This document shows positions 51,291-60,280 of a stretch of DNA of 64,000 nt, piece after piece; position 1 is the first letter of the stretch; every line of letters begins with the position of its first letter. Under the pieces are notes generated by a model, which worked only from the letters and a program-made list of their open reading frames with translations, ran no database searches and had not been told where the DNA came from. Source of the DNA: JAZKHT01 sp040385245 (GTDB lineage: Bacteria > Pseudomonadota > Alphaproteobacteria > Rhodobacterales > Rhodobacteraceae); the NCBI GenBank assembly GCA_040385245.1, contig JAZKHT010000007.1, positions 620,001 to 684,000 of the forward strand. The letters run 5' to 3'. Made by a program: the position numbers and the translations under genes.

Positions 51291-52186
51291 TTCAGTTCCC
51301 TCAGCTTGCGAAAGGCGGCGGCGCGCGTGGCAAGCAGCGCTACCCCGGCGGCGATGGGCGGCAGGCAGAACGGCAAAAGCCAGCCAGCACCCTGAAAGCC
51401 CAGACCAGTCAGAAATCCCCCTGCCTCGTCCACGCCGGGCAAAAGGGCGACGGCGATGGTTCCGGCAAATGCACCTGCCGCAGCCCCGGTCAGCGCGCGT
51501 AGGGTGAACCGGCGCACAAAGGCAGCGGCGATATAATCATCGCGCGCACCGACAAGACGCAAGACCCGCACCACTTGCGCATTGGCCGCAAGTGCCGCGT
51601 TCGCGGCAAGGGTGATCATCGCGGCCATCGCGGCCCCGATCAGGATGACCGACACAAAGCCCAGCAGACGCAGACGCGCGGCGGCGGTGGCCAGTGGCCT
51701 GCGCCACCGGGTGTGGTCGTCCAGCACCGCACCCGGTGCTTCGGCCACCAGTCTTTGGCGCAGACCTTCGCTGTCATAGCCTGTGTCAGACTCGGTCACT
51801 TCGATCAGGCGGGGGATGGGCAGCGCCTCGATCAGCAGGTCGGGACCGAACCACGGGGCCAGCAGCGCGCGCTGTTCGTCATCGCTCAGCGCGCGGGCCG
51901 ATGCGATGCCGGGTGTCGTTTGCAGCAAGGCAAGCACGGCAGCGGTCTGCAACTCCATCTGGTCAGGTGGGGCGGATATGCGGATCGTCGCGGTCTGGGC
52001 CAGCGCATCGCCCCATCGATCGGCAAGACGACCAGACGCCAGCGACAGCGCCAGCGCGAACACGGCAAGGAACGCCATCGCGCCGGCCGTGAATGTGGTC
52101 AGCCACGCGGTGTGGCCCGTCGGCGGAACAACGCGGTCGGCCTGGCGGTCAGGGGTGACAAGGGACAACAGCCGGTCGCGGATCAC
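51287..52186 (-). CDS. ftsX: Cell division protein FtsX-like
   Basis: A 299-residue four-helix inner-membrane protein: one helix near residues 30-52, a periplasmic domain (about 55-165), and three C-terminal helices with the LRLVGARDDYIAAAFVRRF loop typical of FtsX. With FtsE it forms an ABC-type complex that activates peptidoglycan hydrolases at division. It overlaps both neighbours by 4 bases. Confidence 0.85.
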   Translation of the reverse strand: MIRDRLLSLVTPDRQADRVVPPTGHTAWLTTFTAGAMAFLAVFALALSLASGRLADRWGDALAQTATIRISAPPDQMELQTAAVLALLQTTPGIASARALSDDEQRALLAPWFGPDLLIEALPIPRLIEVTESDTGYDSEGLRQRLVAEAPGAVLDDHTRWRRPLATAAARLRLLGFVSVILIGAAMAAMITLAANAALAANAQVVRVLRLVGARDDYIAAAFVRRFTLRALTGAAAGAFAGTIAVALLPGVDEAGGFLTGLGFQGAGWLLPFCLPPIAAGVALLATRAAAFRKLRELK

Positions 52187-52854
52187 AGGTCGGCCCCGGC
52201 AAGCTGGATGCGGCGGTTACGGATGCGCAGCACCCTTGCGGCGACCTGCGATTTTGCCTGCCGGATCAGGTTCAGGTCATGGGTGGCGACCAGAATCGTC
52301 TTGCCCATGCGGTTCAGCTCCATCAGCAGGGTCAGCAGGCGCAGCGACATCTCCCAATCCAGGTTGCCGGTGGGTTCGTCGGCCAGAATGACATCTGGCC
52401 CCATGATGACGGCGCGGGCAAGGGCGGCGCGTTGGCGTTCCCCGCCCGACAGCGACGGCGGCAGGGCATCGGCGACCTGACCCAAGCCAACCCAGCCCAG
52501 CAGATCGGTCAGATCATTGTGCGCGCTGGCGCGGCCTGACACAGTCAACGGCAAGGTGACATTCGCCGCCAGTGGCAAATGGTCCAGAAACTGCACATCC
52601 TGATGCACGACGCCGATACGGCGGCGGGTCATGGCGACGTCATCGCGCGACAGGGCGCGCACCTCGCGGTCAAAAATCGTGACGCGGCCTGCGGTTGGCA
52701 GCAGTTCGGCATAGGCGAGTTTCAGGAATGTCGATTTCCCCGCCCCTGACGGGCCGGTCAGGAAATGGAACGATCCGGGCGCAAGCCGCAGCGACACTTC
52801 GGACAGCAACTCGCCCCCGCCGTAGTTGTAGGCAACGTTTTCGAACGCAATCAC
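52183..52854 (-). CDS. ftsE: Cell division ATP-binding protein FtsE
   Basis: A 223-residue ABC ATPase: GPSGAGKSTFLKL (Walker A), VVHQDVQFLDHLPLAANV (Q-loop), LSGGERQRAALARA (signature), VILADEPTGNLD (Walker B) and VATHD. The start GTG at 52854 (VIAFENVAYNYGGG) follows AAAGG and gives normal family length; a longer in-frame reading has an unrelated N-terminus. First gene of ftsE-ftsX-plsC, divergent from the zinc-ribbon gene. Confidence 0.9.
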   Translation of the reverse strand: MIAFENVAYNYGGGELLSEVSLRLAPGSFHFLTGPSGAGKSTFLKLAYAELLPTAGRVTIFDREVRALSRDDVAMTRRRIGVVHQDVQFLDHLPLAANVTLPLTVSGRASAHNDLTDLLGWVGLGQVADALPPSLSGGERQRAALARAVIMGPDVILADEPTGNLDWEMSLRLLTLLMELNRMGKTILVATHDLNLIRQAKSQVAARVLRIRNRRIQLAGADL

Positions 52855-53019
52855 CCTTTGTCCTCTTCCACCCTTGCCTGCGCGCGCAGCATTGCCCAAG
52901 GTGAAGGCGGTTGCAATCGGCTGGGGCCGGTTGTTCGCTTGGCGTTGACCGTGAAAAGCAGCTAGAATCACTTTCGACGCCTGTGATGGGTGGTGGGTTC
53001 AAACGGGGACTGTGATCTG

Positions 53020-53841
53020 ATGCGGCTGATCTGTCCGAATTGTGATGCGGAATACGAGGTAGGCGACGACGCCATCCCCGAAGCGGGGCGAGACGTGCAA
53101 TGCTCTGGCTGTGGGCACGCGTGGTTCCAGTTGCCGCCGGATGTCGAGGCGGCAATTGCCGCGGAAGAGGCGCTGTTTGGCGCAATGCCTGCCACGGCGA
53201 CCGAACAAGATGACGACGACGACGACGATCTGGTTGCCGCTTTGGGCGACACACCGGCCGCGCCGCCGAACATGCCCCCCCGACGCACGATGGACGAAAG
53301 CATCCTTGCCGTTCTGCGCGAAGAGGCAGAGCGGGAGGCGGCCGTTCGCCGGACCGAGGCGGCACCGCTGGAGACCCAGACCGAACTGGGCTTGGTCGTT
53401 CCCGCCCCTGCCGCCGCCGGGGCCGAAACGGGCGGCTTGGCCGCCACCGCCGCCCGCCGCATCGCGCGGATGAAAGGTATCGACCCTGACGCCGCCCCGC
53501 CCCCGAAACCCGCATCGCGTCGCGAATTGCTGCCTGATATCGAGACGCTGAATTCGACCCTGCGTCCGGGAACGCAGGACACCGCCCTGCCGGATATCGC
53601 ACCGCTGGGAAAATCCGCGTCCGAACGCAGCGGATTTCGCAATGGGTTTCTGCTGATGATGATTCTGGCGGCGGTGGTCGTCGCCACCTATGTCATGGCA
53701 CCGCGCATCGCCGAACAGATCCCCGGCGCGGCCGCGGCGTTAAAGGGCTATGTCGCGTCCATTGACGCGTTGCGGCTGTGGTTGGACGGCGTGTTGCGCG
53801 CGGCAACGCAGGCCGTGCGGGGCATGACGGGCGAAGGGTAA
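53020..53841 (+). CDS. MJ0042-type zinc-ribbon membrane protein
   Basis: A 273-residue protein. The N-terminal 40 residues are a zinc ribbon (ICPNCDAEYEV, VQCSGCGHAWFQ) of the zinc-ribbon_5/MJ0042 class. An acidic, proline-rich, probably disordered region follows, including a run of seven Asp (residues about 66-72). A single membrane helix is at about 211-230 (GFLLMMILAAVVVATYVMA), then a short periplasmic tail. Function unknown; the layout suggests a cytoplasmic sensor tethered to the membrane. Divergent from ftsE. Confidence 0.8.
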   Translation: MRLICPNCDAEYEVGDDAIPEAGRDVQCSGCGHAWFQLPPDVEAAIAAEEALFGAMPATATEQDDDDDDDLVAALGDTPAAPPNMPPRRTMDESILAVLREEAEREAAVRRTEAAPLETQTELGLVVPAPAAAGAETGGLAATAARRIARMKGIDPDAAPPPKPASRRELLPDIETLNSTLRPGTQDTALPDIAPLGKSASERSGFRNGFLLMMILAAVVVATYVMAPRIAEQIPGAAAALKGYVASIDALRLWLDGVLRAATQAVRGMTGEG

Positions 53842-53860
53842 ATTTCGCGCTGGCTGCGGG

Positions 53861-56368
53861 TCAGAACAGATCGAGCAAACGGCGCAGATAATCGCGTTCG
53901 CTGCTGGGTCGTTCCTGATCGCCTGACCGGCGGCGGATTTCATCCAGCAGGTCTTGCGCGCGGCGATAGACGTCTTCGCCCTGCAACATGTTGCGGTCCG
54001 AGCCGATGCGCGCGCTGTCGCCCGGTTCGCGGCCCAAGGGATCGCGCTGGCTGTTGGGGTCAGCCTGACCGAATTCCGCGCCCTGCTGCGCATCGCCTTG
54101 CTGGCGCTGTTCCTGTGCCATCGCCTCGCCCAGATTGCGCATGCCTTCGCGCAGGGCTTCCATCGCTTCGGCCTGCCGGTCCAGCGCGCCGGGAAGATCA
54201 CCGTCGCGCAGGGCATCTTCGGCCTGATCCATCGCGCGACCGGCGCGGTCGAGCTCCTGCCGGCCCGCCTCTCCTTCTTCGGTGCCGTCGCCGGGCAGGG
54301 GATTGCCCTGCAGCTGGCCAAGGCGGTCGCGCAGTTCGCGCTGGCGGTCCGACAGGCTGCCCTGTCCTTCGCCTTGCCCTTCACCCTGCTGTTCGCCGGG
54401 TTGCTGGCCGTTGTTGCCTTCCTGCCCGTCTTGCAGGTCGCGGAAGGCGTCATCGGACAGTCCCTGCTGATCGCGCAGCGTTTCCTGCAGATCGCGCATG
54501 GCCTGCTGGCCGGGGCCGCCCTGACCCTGACCGCCTTCACCTTGCGCCACCTGCATGTTTTCCATCAACTGACGCAGCATTTCCATCAGTTCGGCAGCTT
54601 CGGCCATGCGGCCTTCTTCCATCAGCTTTTGCAGCTCGTCCAGCATCGCCTGAAGCTGGTCGCCGGACATTTCCATGCCGGGCATGTTTTCGGAAAGTTG
54701 GCTGTCGGGGTTGCGCTGCGCCTCTTCGGCCAGTTCGCGCATGTAGTCGTTCAGGGCCTGACGCAGTTCCTGCATCAGTTCTTCGATTTCGGATGGATCG
54801 GCCCCGTTTCTGATCGCCTCGTCCAGACGGTCCTGCGCGCGTTGCAGGCGTTCCATGGCGCTGGCCAGATCGCCTTCTTCGACCAGCAGGGCAATCGCCC
54901 ACAACTCTGACGCAAAGGCATCGCGGCCTTCGGGTGACAGGGTGGCTGCGGCGGTGTCCAGATCGCGGATCAGCACACGCAGGCGCAGATAGGCGCGTGC
55001 GTTGCGGATGAATCCTTCGGGGCGAAAGCTGATGGCCTTGAGCACCTGCACCACGCGGGGCGCGTTGACCCGCGACCACAGCAGATCGCGCCGCATCTCG
55101 ATAAGGCCAGCGGCCAGCGGATCAAAGAACCGCCTGCCCGGCAGGGTGACGTGCAGCGGATCGGCGGTTCCGGTCTGACCTGCCGCATCGGTGACGGCAT
55201 AGGCCATGGTCACGGGCAAGTTGGCAAAGGGATGCTGCGACAGATCGTCGATCAGCGTTTCGGTAAAGTCCGCCCGGTTGCCGCTGACCGGCAGCGGCAG
55301 ATCAAGGATCACAGCCTCGCGCGGTTCGGGATCGACGGTCAGGCCGTACACGCGCGGCACGGCGGGCAGGTCGAGCGCGATGGTCACCTGCCCTGCGGTG
55401 ATGCCGTAGTCGTCCTTGGTGGCGAAGGTCTGTTTCAGGCGGCCATCCGCCTCGCGCGCGATGTCGGGGGATGGGGTCACCGATGGCGGCGCATCGGGGA
55501 TTGCCACGATGTCCCATGTTCGGCCACCGGGGCCGTCAATGGTGATCGTGCCGGATTGGGCAAGGGTGAAATCCTGTGCCGGTTCCGACGCGGCGGGCAC
55601 ATCGGTTCGGGCGGAAATCGTTTCGGACAGCGTCAGCGCGCCCATTTCGCCATACAGGCGGAATTGCAGGCGGGTGCCTTCGGGCAACTGGACGGATGCC
55701 GCGTCGATGTCGTTCAGATATAGCGTGGGCTTGCCAGTGTGGGCGGGGGGCTGGGCCCAGCCTTCCCACGTCGGGCCGGCGGCCAAAGCCTCGGCCGAAC
55801 CGGGGGCAAGGGCCTGCACCGATGTGACACGCCACAGCGACCCGAACAGCAGCGCCAGCACGAGCCCGGTCAGCGCGACATAGCGCAGGGCATAGGGGTC
55901 GCGGCTGGACAGGCGCAGATCGGGCTCCACCGCGCGGGCGGCGGCGGCGCGGGTGGCCATGCGGGCCAGATGCGCGCGCCACACCGCCGTTGAGGCCGGA
56001 TCGTCGGTGCCGATCGCCTGGGTGTCCGTCAACGCCGCGATGGGACGGCCCGGAAGCCGCTGATCCAACCGGATCAGCGCATCGCCTTGGGTGGGCCGAT
56101 GGAAACTGCGAACGCCCTGCACCAGCGCCCAAAGCGCGGCAAGCAGGATCAGGATCAACGCAGGCCAGACCACCTCGAGCGGCAAATGATCCTGCACGCC
56201 AAAAGACAGCGCGGAAAGAGTGGCAATCAGGATCGTCCACAGCGGCCAGAACGAGCGGGTCAGACGTTCGGCCCAAAGGCCCGCCAGCGTCAGGCGCAGC
56301 GGGCGGGCAAGGCGCGCGATAACGCCTGCAACGTCAGGGCTTTGGTCTGGACCTGTCATATCCCTCAT
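53861..56368 (-). CDS. TIGR02302/DUF4175 family membrane protein
   Basis: An 835-residue protein typical of alphaproteobacteria. Three N-terminal helices (about 40-80 and 160-180) precede a large domain. The C-terminal third is a long helical and low-complexity region rich in Gly, Gln, Glu and Asp (for example GEGGQGQGGPGQQAMRDLQE and GEQQGEGQGEGQG). The family has no known function; its position after lysA is conserved as far as I know. Last gene of the argH operon. Start could also be the Met three codons in. Confidence 0.83.
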   Translation of the reverse strand: MRDMTGPDQSPDVAGVIARLARPLRLTLAGLWAERLTRSFWPLWTILIATLSALSFGVQDHLPLEVVWPALILILLAALWALVQGVRSFHRPTQGDALIRLDQRLPGRPIAALTDTQAIGTDDPASTAVWRAHLARMATRAAAARAVEPDLRLSSRDPYALRYVALTGLVLALLFGSLWRVTSVQALAPGSAEALAAGPTWEGWAQPPAHTGKPTLYLNDIDAASVQLPEGTRLQFRLYGEMGALTLSETISARTDVPAASEPAQDFTLAQSGTITIDGPGGRTWDIVAIPDAPPSVTPSPDIAREADGRLKQTFATKDDYGITAGQVTIALDLPAVPRVYGLTVDPEPREAVILDLPLPVSGNRADFTETLIDDLSQHPFANLPVTMAYAVTDAAGQTGTADPLHVTLPGRRFFDPLAAGLIEMRRDLLWSRVNAPRVVQVLKAISFRPEGFIRNARAYLRLRVLIRDLDTAAATLSPEGRDAFASELWAIALLVEEGDLASAMERLQRAQDRLDEAIRNGADPSEIEELMQELRQALNDYMRELAEEAQRNPDSQLSENMPGMEMSGDQLQAMLDELQKLMEEGRMAEAAELMEMLRQLMENMQVAQGEGGQGQGGPGQQAMRDLQETLRDQQGLSDDAFRDLQDGQEGNNGQQPGEQQGEGQGEGQGSLSDRQRELRDRLGQLQGNPLPGDGTEEGEAGRQELDRAGRAMDQAEDALRDGDLPGALDRQAEAMEALREGMRNLGEAMAQEQRQQGDAQQGAEFGQADPNSQRDPLGREPGDSARIGSDRNMLQGEDVYRRAQDLLDEIRRRSGDQERPSSERDYLRRLLDLF

Positions 56369-56392
56369 CGTCGCGCGGCGGCGGGTGCAGCG

Positions 56393-57658
56393 CTATAGCC
56401 ATTCCGGAATGGTATCGCGGTTCAGGATTTCGTCAAAGGTTGGTCTGGCCCGGATGACGGCGAAGTGATCCCCTTTCACCAACACCTCGGGGATCAGGGG
56501 CCGGGTGTTGTATTCAGACGCCATCACCGCGCCATAGGCCCCCGCCGACCGAAAGGCGACAAGATCGCCTTCTGCCAGCGGCGCAATCGGGCGCTGTTTG
56601 GCAAAGGTGTCGCCGGTTTCACACACCGGGCCGACCACGTCATAGGCCTGCGCAGCAGTTGCGGGTCCCGGTTCGATCACCGGCACAATGTCATGGTGCG
56701 CGCCATACATCGACGGGCGGACAAGATCGTTCATCGCCGCGTCCAGAATCAGGAAATCCCGCTCTTCGCCGTTCTTCACATAGATCACAGACGATACGAG
56801 AAGCCCCGCATTGCCGGAAATCAGGCGACCAGGTTCAATCTCGATCTCGCACCCCAGATCGCCCACGGTGCGTTTGATCAGCGCGCCGTAATCCAGCGGC
56901 AGGGGCGGGGCTTCGTTTGACCGGGTGTAAGGGATGCCAAGGCCGCCGCCCAGATCAAGGCGGCGGATATCGTGCCCGTCGGCACGCAGGCGGCGGGTCA
57001 GATCGGCCACCTTGAGATAGGCCTGTTCAAAGGGCTCCAGGTCGGTCAGTTGCGAGCCGATGTGGACGTCGATGCCGATCACCTCGATCCCCGGCAGGGA
57101 TGCGGCTTCGGCATAAACGGCGGGCGCGCGGTCAATCGGGATGCCGAACTTGTTTTCCTTTTTGCCGGTGGCGATTTTCTCATGCGTCTTGGCGTCAACG
57201 TCTGGGTTCACGCGGATGGTGATGGGGGCCGTCAGCCCCAGCGAGGTGGCCACTTCGGACAGGGCGCGCAGTTCGGGTTCGCTTTCCACGTTGAACTGCC
57301 GAATTCCCCCCGTCAGGGCAAGGTGCATTTCATCGCGGGTCTTGCCCACACCCGAAAACACGATCCGGTCGCCCGGAACGCCAGCCGCGCGCGCCCGGCG
57401 GTATTCGCCACCCGACACCACATCCATGCCCGCGCCCAGATCGCCCAGCAATTTCAGCACCGCGATGTTCGACAGCGACTTGATCGCAAAACAGACCATG
57501 TGCGGCAGGGGCGACAGCGCCTCGGTGAATAGGTGGTAGTGGCGGGTCAGGGTGGCGGCGGAATAGACGTAGAACGGCGTTCCCACCTGCGCCGCGATGT
57601 CGGGGATGGCCACGTCTTCGGCATGCAGGATGCCGCCGCGATACAAAAAGTGGTCCAT
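56393..57658 (-). CDS. lysA: Diaminopimelate decarboxylase
   Basis: A 421-residue PLP enzyme (alanine-racemase fold) that makes lysine from meso-diaminopimelate. The PLP lysine is in VCFAIKSLSN, with HIGSQLTDLEPF, GGGLGIPY, EPGRLISGNAG and GPVCETGDTFAK all intact. It follows RidA by 35 bases and precedes the TIGR02302 gene. Confidence 0.95.
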   Translation of the reverse strand: MDHFLYRGGILHAEDVAIPDIAAQVGTPFYVYSAATLTRHYHLFTEALSPLPHMVCFAIKSLSNIAVLKLLGDLGAGMDVVSGGEYRRARAAGVPGDRIVFSGVGKTRDEMHLALTGGIRQFNVESEPELRALSEVATSLGLTAPITIRVNPDVDAKTHEKIATGKKENKFGIPIDRAPAVYAEAASLPGIEVIGIDVHIGSQLTDLEPFEQAYLKVADLTRRLRADGHDIRRLDLGGGLGIPYTRSNEAPPLPLDYGALIKRTVGDLGCEIEIEPGRLISGNAGLLVSSVIYVKNGEERDFLILDAAMNDLVRPSMYGAHHDIVPVIEPGPATAAQAYDVVGPVCETGDTFAKQRPIAPLAEGDLVAFRSAGAYGAVMASEYNTRPLIPEVLVKGDHFAVIRARPTFDEILNRDTIPEWL

Positions 57659-57693
57659 CGTTATCCCCTGTGCGTGCGGGTCGGATATAGCAA

Positions 57694-58080
57694 TCAGGCG
57701 ATGATGGCGTCCACCTCGAACTCGACCAGCCAGTCGGGATCGACGAAGCCGGTCACGACCATGACGGTGGTGACCGGGCGGATCGCCGAAAACGCCTCGC
57801 CATGCGCTTTGGCGGCGGCGGGGAAATGGGCGATGTCAGTCAGCAGGATGCGGGTGCGGGTGACGTGTTCCAGCCCCGCGCCAGCCTCGGCCAAGGCGGC
57901 GGCGACGATGTCGATGATGCGTATGGTCTGGCCGTAGGCATCGCCAATGCAGGCTGTGCCGCCTTCCGCTGCGATGGGGGCGGTGCCCGCAACGGCGATG
58001 TGGTTGCCGACACGCACGGCGCGGGAAAAGCCGATCTGCGGTTCAAGATAGCTGCCGGATGAAATCAGGTGACGGGTCAT
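57694..58080 (-). CDS. RidA family protein
   Basis: A 128-residue member of the Rid/YjgF family, trimeric deaminases that clear reactive imines from PLP enzymes. The family blocks AVRVGNHIAVAGTAPIAAEG, RTRILLTDIAHF and VEFEVDAIIA are present. The conserved arginine that contacts the substrate carboxylate lies in the TRILLTD segment. It sits between the DUF2834 gene (overlap 4 bases) and lysA. A function in protecting amino-acid synthesis is plausible. Confidence 0.87.
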   Translation of the reverse strand: MTRHLISSGSYLEPQIGFSRAVRVGNHIAVAGTAPIAAEGGTACIGDAYGQTIRIIDIVAAALAEAGAGLEHVTRTRILLTDIAHFPAAAKAHGEAFSAIRPVTTVMVVTGFVDPDWLVEFEVDAIIA

Positions 58081-58397
58081 TCGACGGGCCTTGTGCGCAG
58101 GAACAGATACAGCGGCAATCCGCAGCTGACCCCGATGCCAAAGGTGGCCGGTATGGCGACCAGGGCAACCCAGTTCTTGCGAACGGTGGTTTCCGCCAGC
58201 ACCCAGACCGTCAGTGTGACGGCGGCGATGGTCAGATCCCAGGTCAGCCCCGTGGTCGAGGCGTTGACATACCAGGCGTCGATCATGCCGGACAGACCGG
58301 TGCCCGTTTCGCCCATGTAGGTTACAAACCAGTACATCGGGTGGATCGCGCCCCAGACGGCCAGCGCCAGATAGATCAATCGCAACGGCGACGGCAT
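58077..58397 (-). CDS. DUF2834 family membrane protein
   Basis: A 106-residue protein with about three hydrophobic helices: LIYLALAVWGAIHPMYWFV, the middle LTWDLTIAAVTLTVWVL and WVALVAIPATFGIGVSCGLP. The helical spacing and sequence pattern fit DUF2834, unknown function. Its ATG shares a base with the stop of the third small lipoprotein gene (TGATG), and it overlaps ridA by 4 bases. Confidence 0.75.
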   Translation of the reverse strand: MPSPLRLIYLALAVWGAIHPMYWFVTYMGETGTGLSGMIDAWYVNASTTGLTWDLTIAAVTLTVWVLAETTVRKNWVALVAIPATFGIGVSCGLPLYLFLRTRPVE

Positions 58398-58528
58398 CAG
58401 TTCGACACCACGCCGATCTGCACCTCGCCCGACACGGCGACGCCGGGCTTGGGCGGGGTGGGTTCGCCATCGACTCCGCAGGCGGACAGGGAAAGCACGG
58501 CCAGAAAGGACAGACGCAGGATCATCAT
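58397..58528 (-). CDS. Small lipoprotein 3 of the argH operon (LptM-like)
   Basis: A 43-residue lipoprotein: MMILRLSFLAVLSLSAC is a signal with lipobox LSAC, followed by GVDGEPTPPKPG and a short hydrophilic tail. The Cys-Gly-x-x-Gly start and proline-rich tail just upstream of lysA resemble LptM (YifL)-type lipoproteins, which help mature the LPS transport channel; that match is inference. It overlaps lipoprotein 2 by 4 bases (ATGA). Confidence 0.75.
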   Translation of the reverse strand: MMILRLSFLAVLSLSACGVDGEPTPPKPGVAVSGEVQIGVVSN

Positions 58529-58686
58529 GGGGTCCAATGCAGGATATCACCAGTTTGCCGTGGAACGTGCCCGGGGCTGGTGGGAATGACAAGGGCAATG
58601 CCGTGCCCGTCCACCACCAACTCTGCCTTCGCCGGCGGATCGGTGCAGGCGGTCAGCAGCGACAAGACCAGCAGCCCGCGGATCAT
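58525..58686 (-). CDS. Small lipoprotein 2 of the argH operon
   Basis: A 53-residue lipoprotein: MIRGLLVLSLLTAC with lipobox LTAC, then TDPPAKAELVVDGHGIALV and a tail PRQTGDILHWTP. The mature part is only 40 residues, possibly a single beta hairpin. It overlaps the genes on both sides by 4 bases. No family recognised. The first residues resemble those of lipoprotein 1 (both MIR-L-L...ACTDP), suggesting an old duplication. Confidence 0.72.
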   Translation of the reverse strand: MIRGLLVLSLLTACTDPPAKAELVVDGHGIALVIPTSPGHVPRQTGDILHWTP

Positions 58687-58838
58687 GGGCTGATCGACAC
58701 GCGGGCGCCGCCGCCGATGCCGCCCGACAGCGACGGCGTGACCGACAACCCGTTCGCCCCAAGGCTGAGGCCCGCATTCAAGCGCGGATCGGTGCAGGCG
58801 GCCAGCATCAGGCAGGCCAAAAGGGCGAGGCGTATCAT
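58683..58838 (-). CDS. Small lipoprotein 1 of the argH operon
   Basis: A 51-residue lipoprotein: MIRLALLACLMLAAC with lipobox LAAC, then TDPRLNAGLSLGANGLSVTP and a Gly/Ser-rich end GGIGGGARVSISP. It starts 14 bases after the argH stop and its stop overlaps the next start (ATGA). No family recognised. Confidence 0.75.
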   Translation of the reverse strand: MIRLALLACLMLAACTDPRLNAGLSLGANGLSVTPSLSGGIGGGARVSISP

Positions 58839-58851
58839 CGGGGGGCCCTTT

Positions 58852-60261
58852 CTATCTAAGGGCGGCCGTCCAGCGCGCCACCTGCGCGCGGACCTGATCA
58901 GGGGCCGTGCCGCCATAGGACATCCGGCTGCGCACGGAATTTTCGACCCCCAGCACGGAATAGACCGACTGGTTGATGCCATCGTGAACCGAATTCATTT
59001 CAGCCAGTGACAGTTCGGGCAGATCACAACCCTTTTTCTCGGCCATGGCGACAAGGGTGCCGGTGACGTGATGGGCATCGCGGAAGGGCAGGCCCAGTTC
59101 GCGCACCAGCCAGTCGGCCAGATCGGTGGCGGTGGAAAAACCGGATGCCGCCGATTTCGCCAGCACATCGCGGTTCGCGGTCATATCGCCCACCATGCCG
59201 GTCATGGCGGCCAAGGCCAGCATCAGAGTGTCGGCGGCGTCAAAGACCTGTTCCTTGTCTTCCTGCATGTCCTTGGAATAGGTCAGGGCAAGCCCCTTCA
59301 TTATGGTGAAAAGCGCCACCGTCGCCCCCAGAATGCGGCCCAATTTGGCGCGCAGCAGTTCGGCGGCGTCGGGATTCTTTTTCTGCGGCATGATGCTGCT
59401 GCCGGTCGTCCATTTGTCTGACAGACGGACAAAACGGAACTGGGCTGACGACCAGATGACCAGTTCTTCTGCGAAACGGGACAGGTGCATGGCGCAGATG
59501 CTGGAAGCGGACAGGAATTCCAGCGCAAAGTCGCGGTCCGATACGGAATCAAGCGAATTGGCCGTGGGCCGGTCAAACCCCAGCGCCTGTGCGGTCATGT
59601 GCCGGTCGATCGGAAAGCCGGTGCCCGCCAGTGCCGCCGCCCCCAAGGGACATTCGTTCATCCGCGCGCGGGCGTCGATGAAACGTCCCCGGTCGCGGGC
59701 CAGCATTTCGACATAGGCCATCATGTGATGCCCCCATGTCACCGGTTGCGCGGTTTGCAAGTGAGTAAAGCCGGGCATCACCCAATCGGCCCCTGCCTGC
59801 GCCTGCGCCAGAAACGCCTGCATCAGCGCGGTCAGCCCGCTTATCGCCGCGTCGCACTGATCGCGGACCCACAGGCGGAAATCGACCGCGACCTGATCAT
59901 TGCGCGACCGGGCGGTGTGCAACCGGCCCGCCGGTGCGCCAATGATGTCCTTCAGCCTGGCCTCGACGTTCATGTGGATGTCTTCAAGATCGGTGCGAAA
60001 GGTGAAATTCCCCGACTCGATTTCTGACAACACCGTGAGAAGGCCTTCCCCGATCGCCTCGGCGTCCTTATTGGTCAGGATGCCTGTGGCCGCCAACATG
60101 GCGGCATGGGCGCGCGACCCGGCAATGTCCTGGGCGTATAGCCGTTTGTCGAACCCGATCGAGGCGTTGATCGCCTGCATGATCGCGTCCGGCCCTTCGG
60201 CAAAGCGCCCGCCCCACATGGCGTTGGCTGTGTCGGCGGGACGGATCGGGGAAGCGGTCAT
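58852..60261 (-). CDS. argH: Argininosuccinate lyase
   Basis: A 469-residue enzyme of the fumarase superfamily that releases arginine and fumarate. Signature GSSIMPQKKNPD with the flexible catalytic loop, HMNVEARL, TARSRNDQVA and GFTHLQTAQPVTWGHH are present. First gene of the long operon running to 53.9 kb; its start faces tlpA, 19 bases away. Confidence 0.96.
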   Translation of the reverse strand: MTASPIRPADTANAMWGGRFAEGPDAIMQAINASIGFDKRLYAQDIAGSRAHAAMLAATGILTNKDAEAIGEGLLTVLSEIESGNFTFRTDLEDIHMNVEARLKDIIGAPAGRLHTARSRNDQVAVDFRLWVRDQCDAAISGLTALMQAFLAQAQAGADWVMPGFTHLQTAQPVTWGHHMMAYVEMLARDRGRFIDARARMNECPLGAAALAGTGFPIDRHMTAQALGFDRPTANSLDSVSDRDFALEFLSASSICAMHLSRFAEELVIWSSAQFRFVRLSDKWTTGSSIMPQKKNPDAAELLRAKLGRILGATVALFTIMKGLALTYSKDMQEDKEQVFDAADTLMLALAAMTGMVGDMTANRDVLAKSAASGFSTATDLADWLVRELGLPFRDAHHVTGTLVAMAEKKGCDLPELSLAEMNSVHDGINQSVYSVLGVENSVRSRMSYGGTAPDQVRAQVARWTAALR

Positions 60262-60280
60262 GGGGAAGCCCTTCGGAGGG

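Noticed and set aside
53954..54910. Hydrophobic open frame of 318 codons on the plus strand
   Set aside because: Antisense to the Gln/Glu-rich tail of the TIGR02302 gene; Gln and Glu codons read in reverse give Leu and Phe/Leu-rich peptides that mimic membrane proteins.
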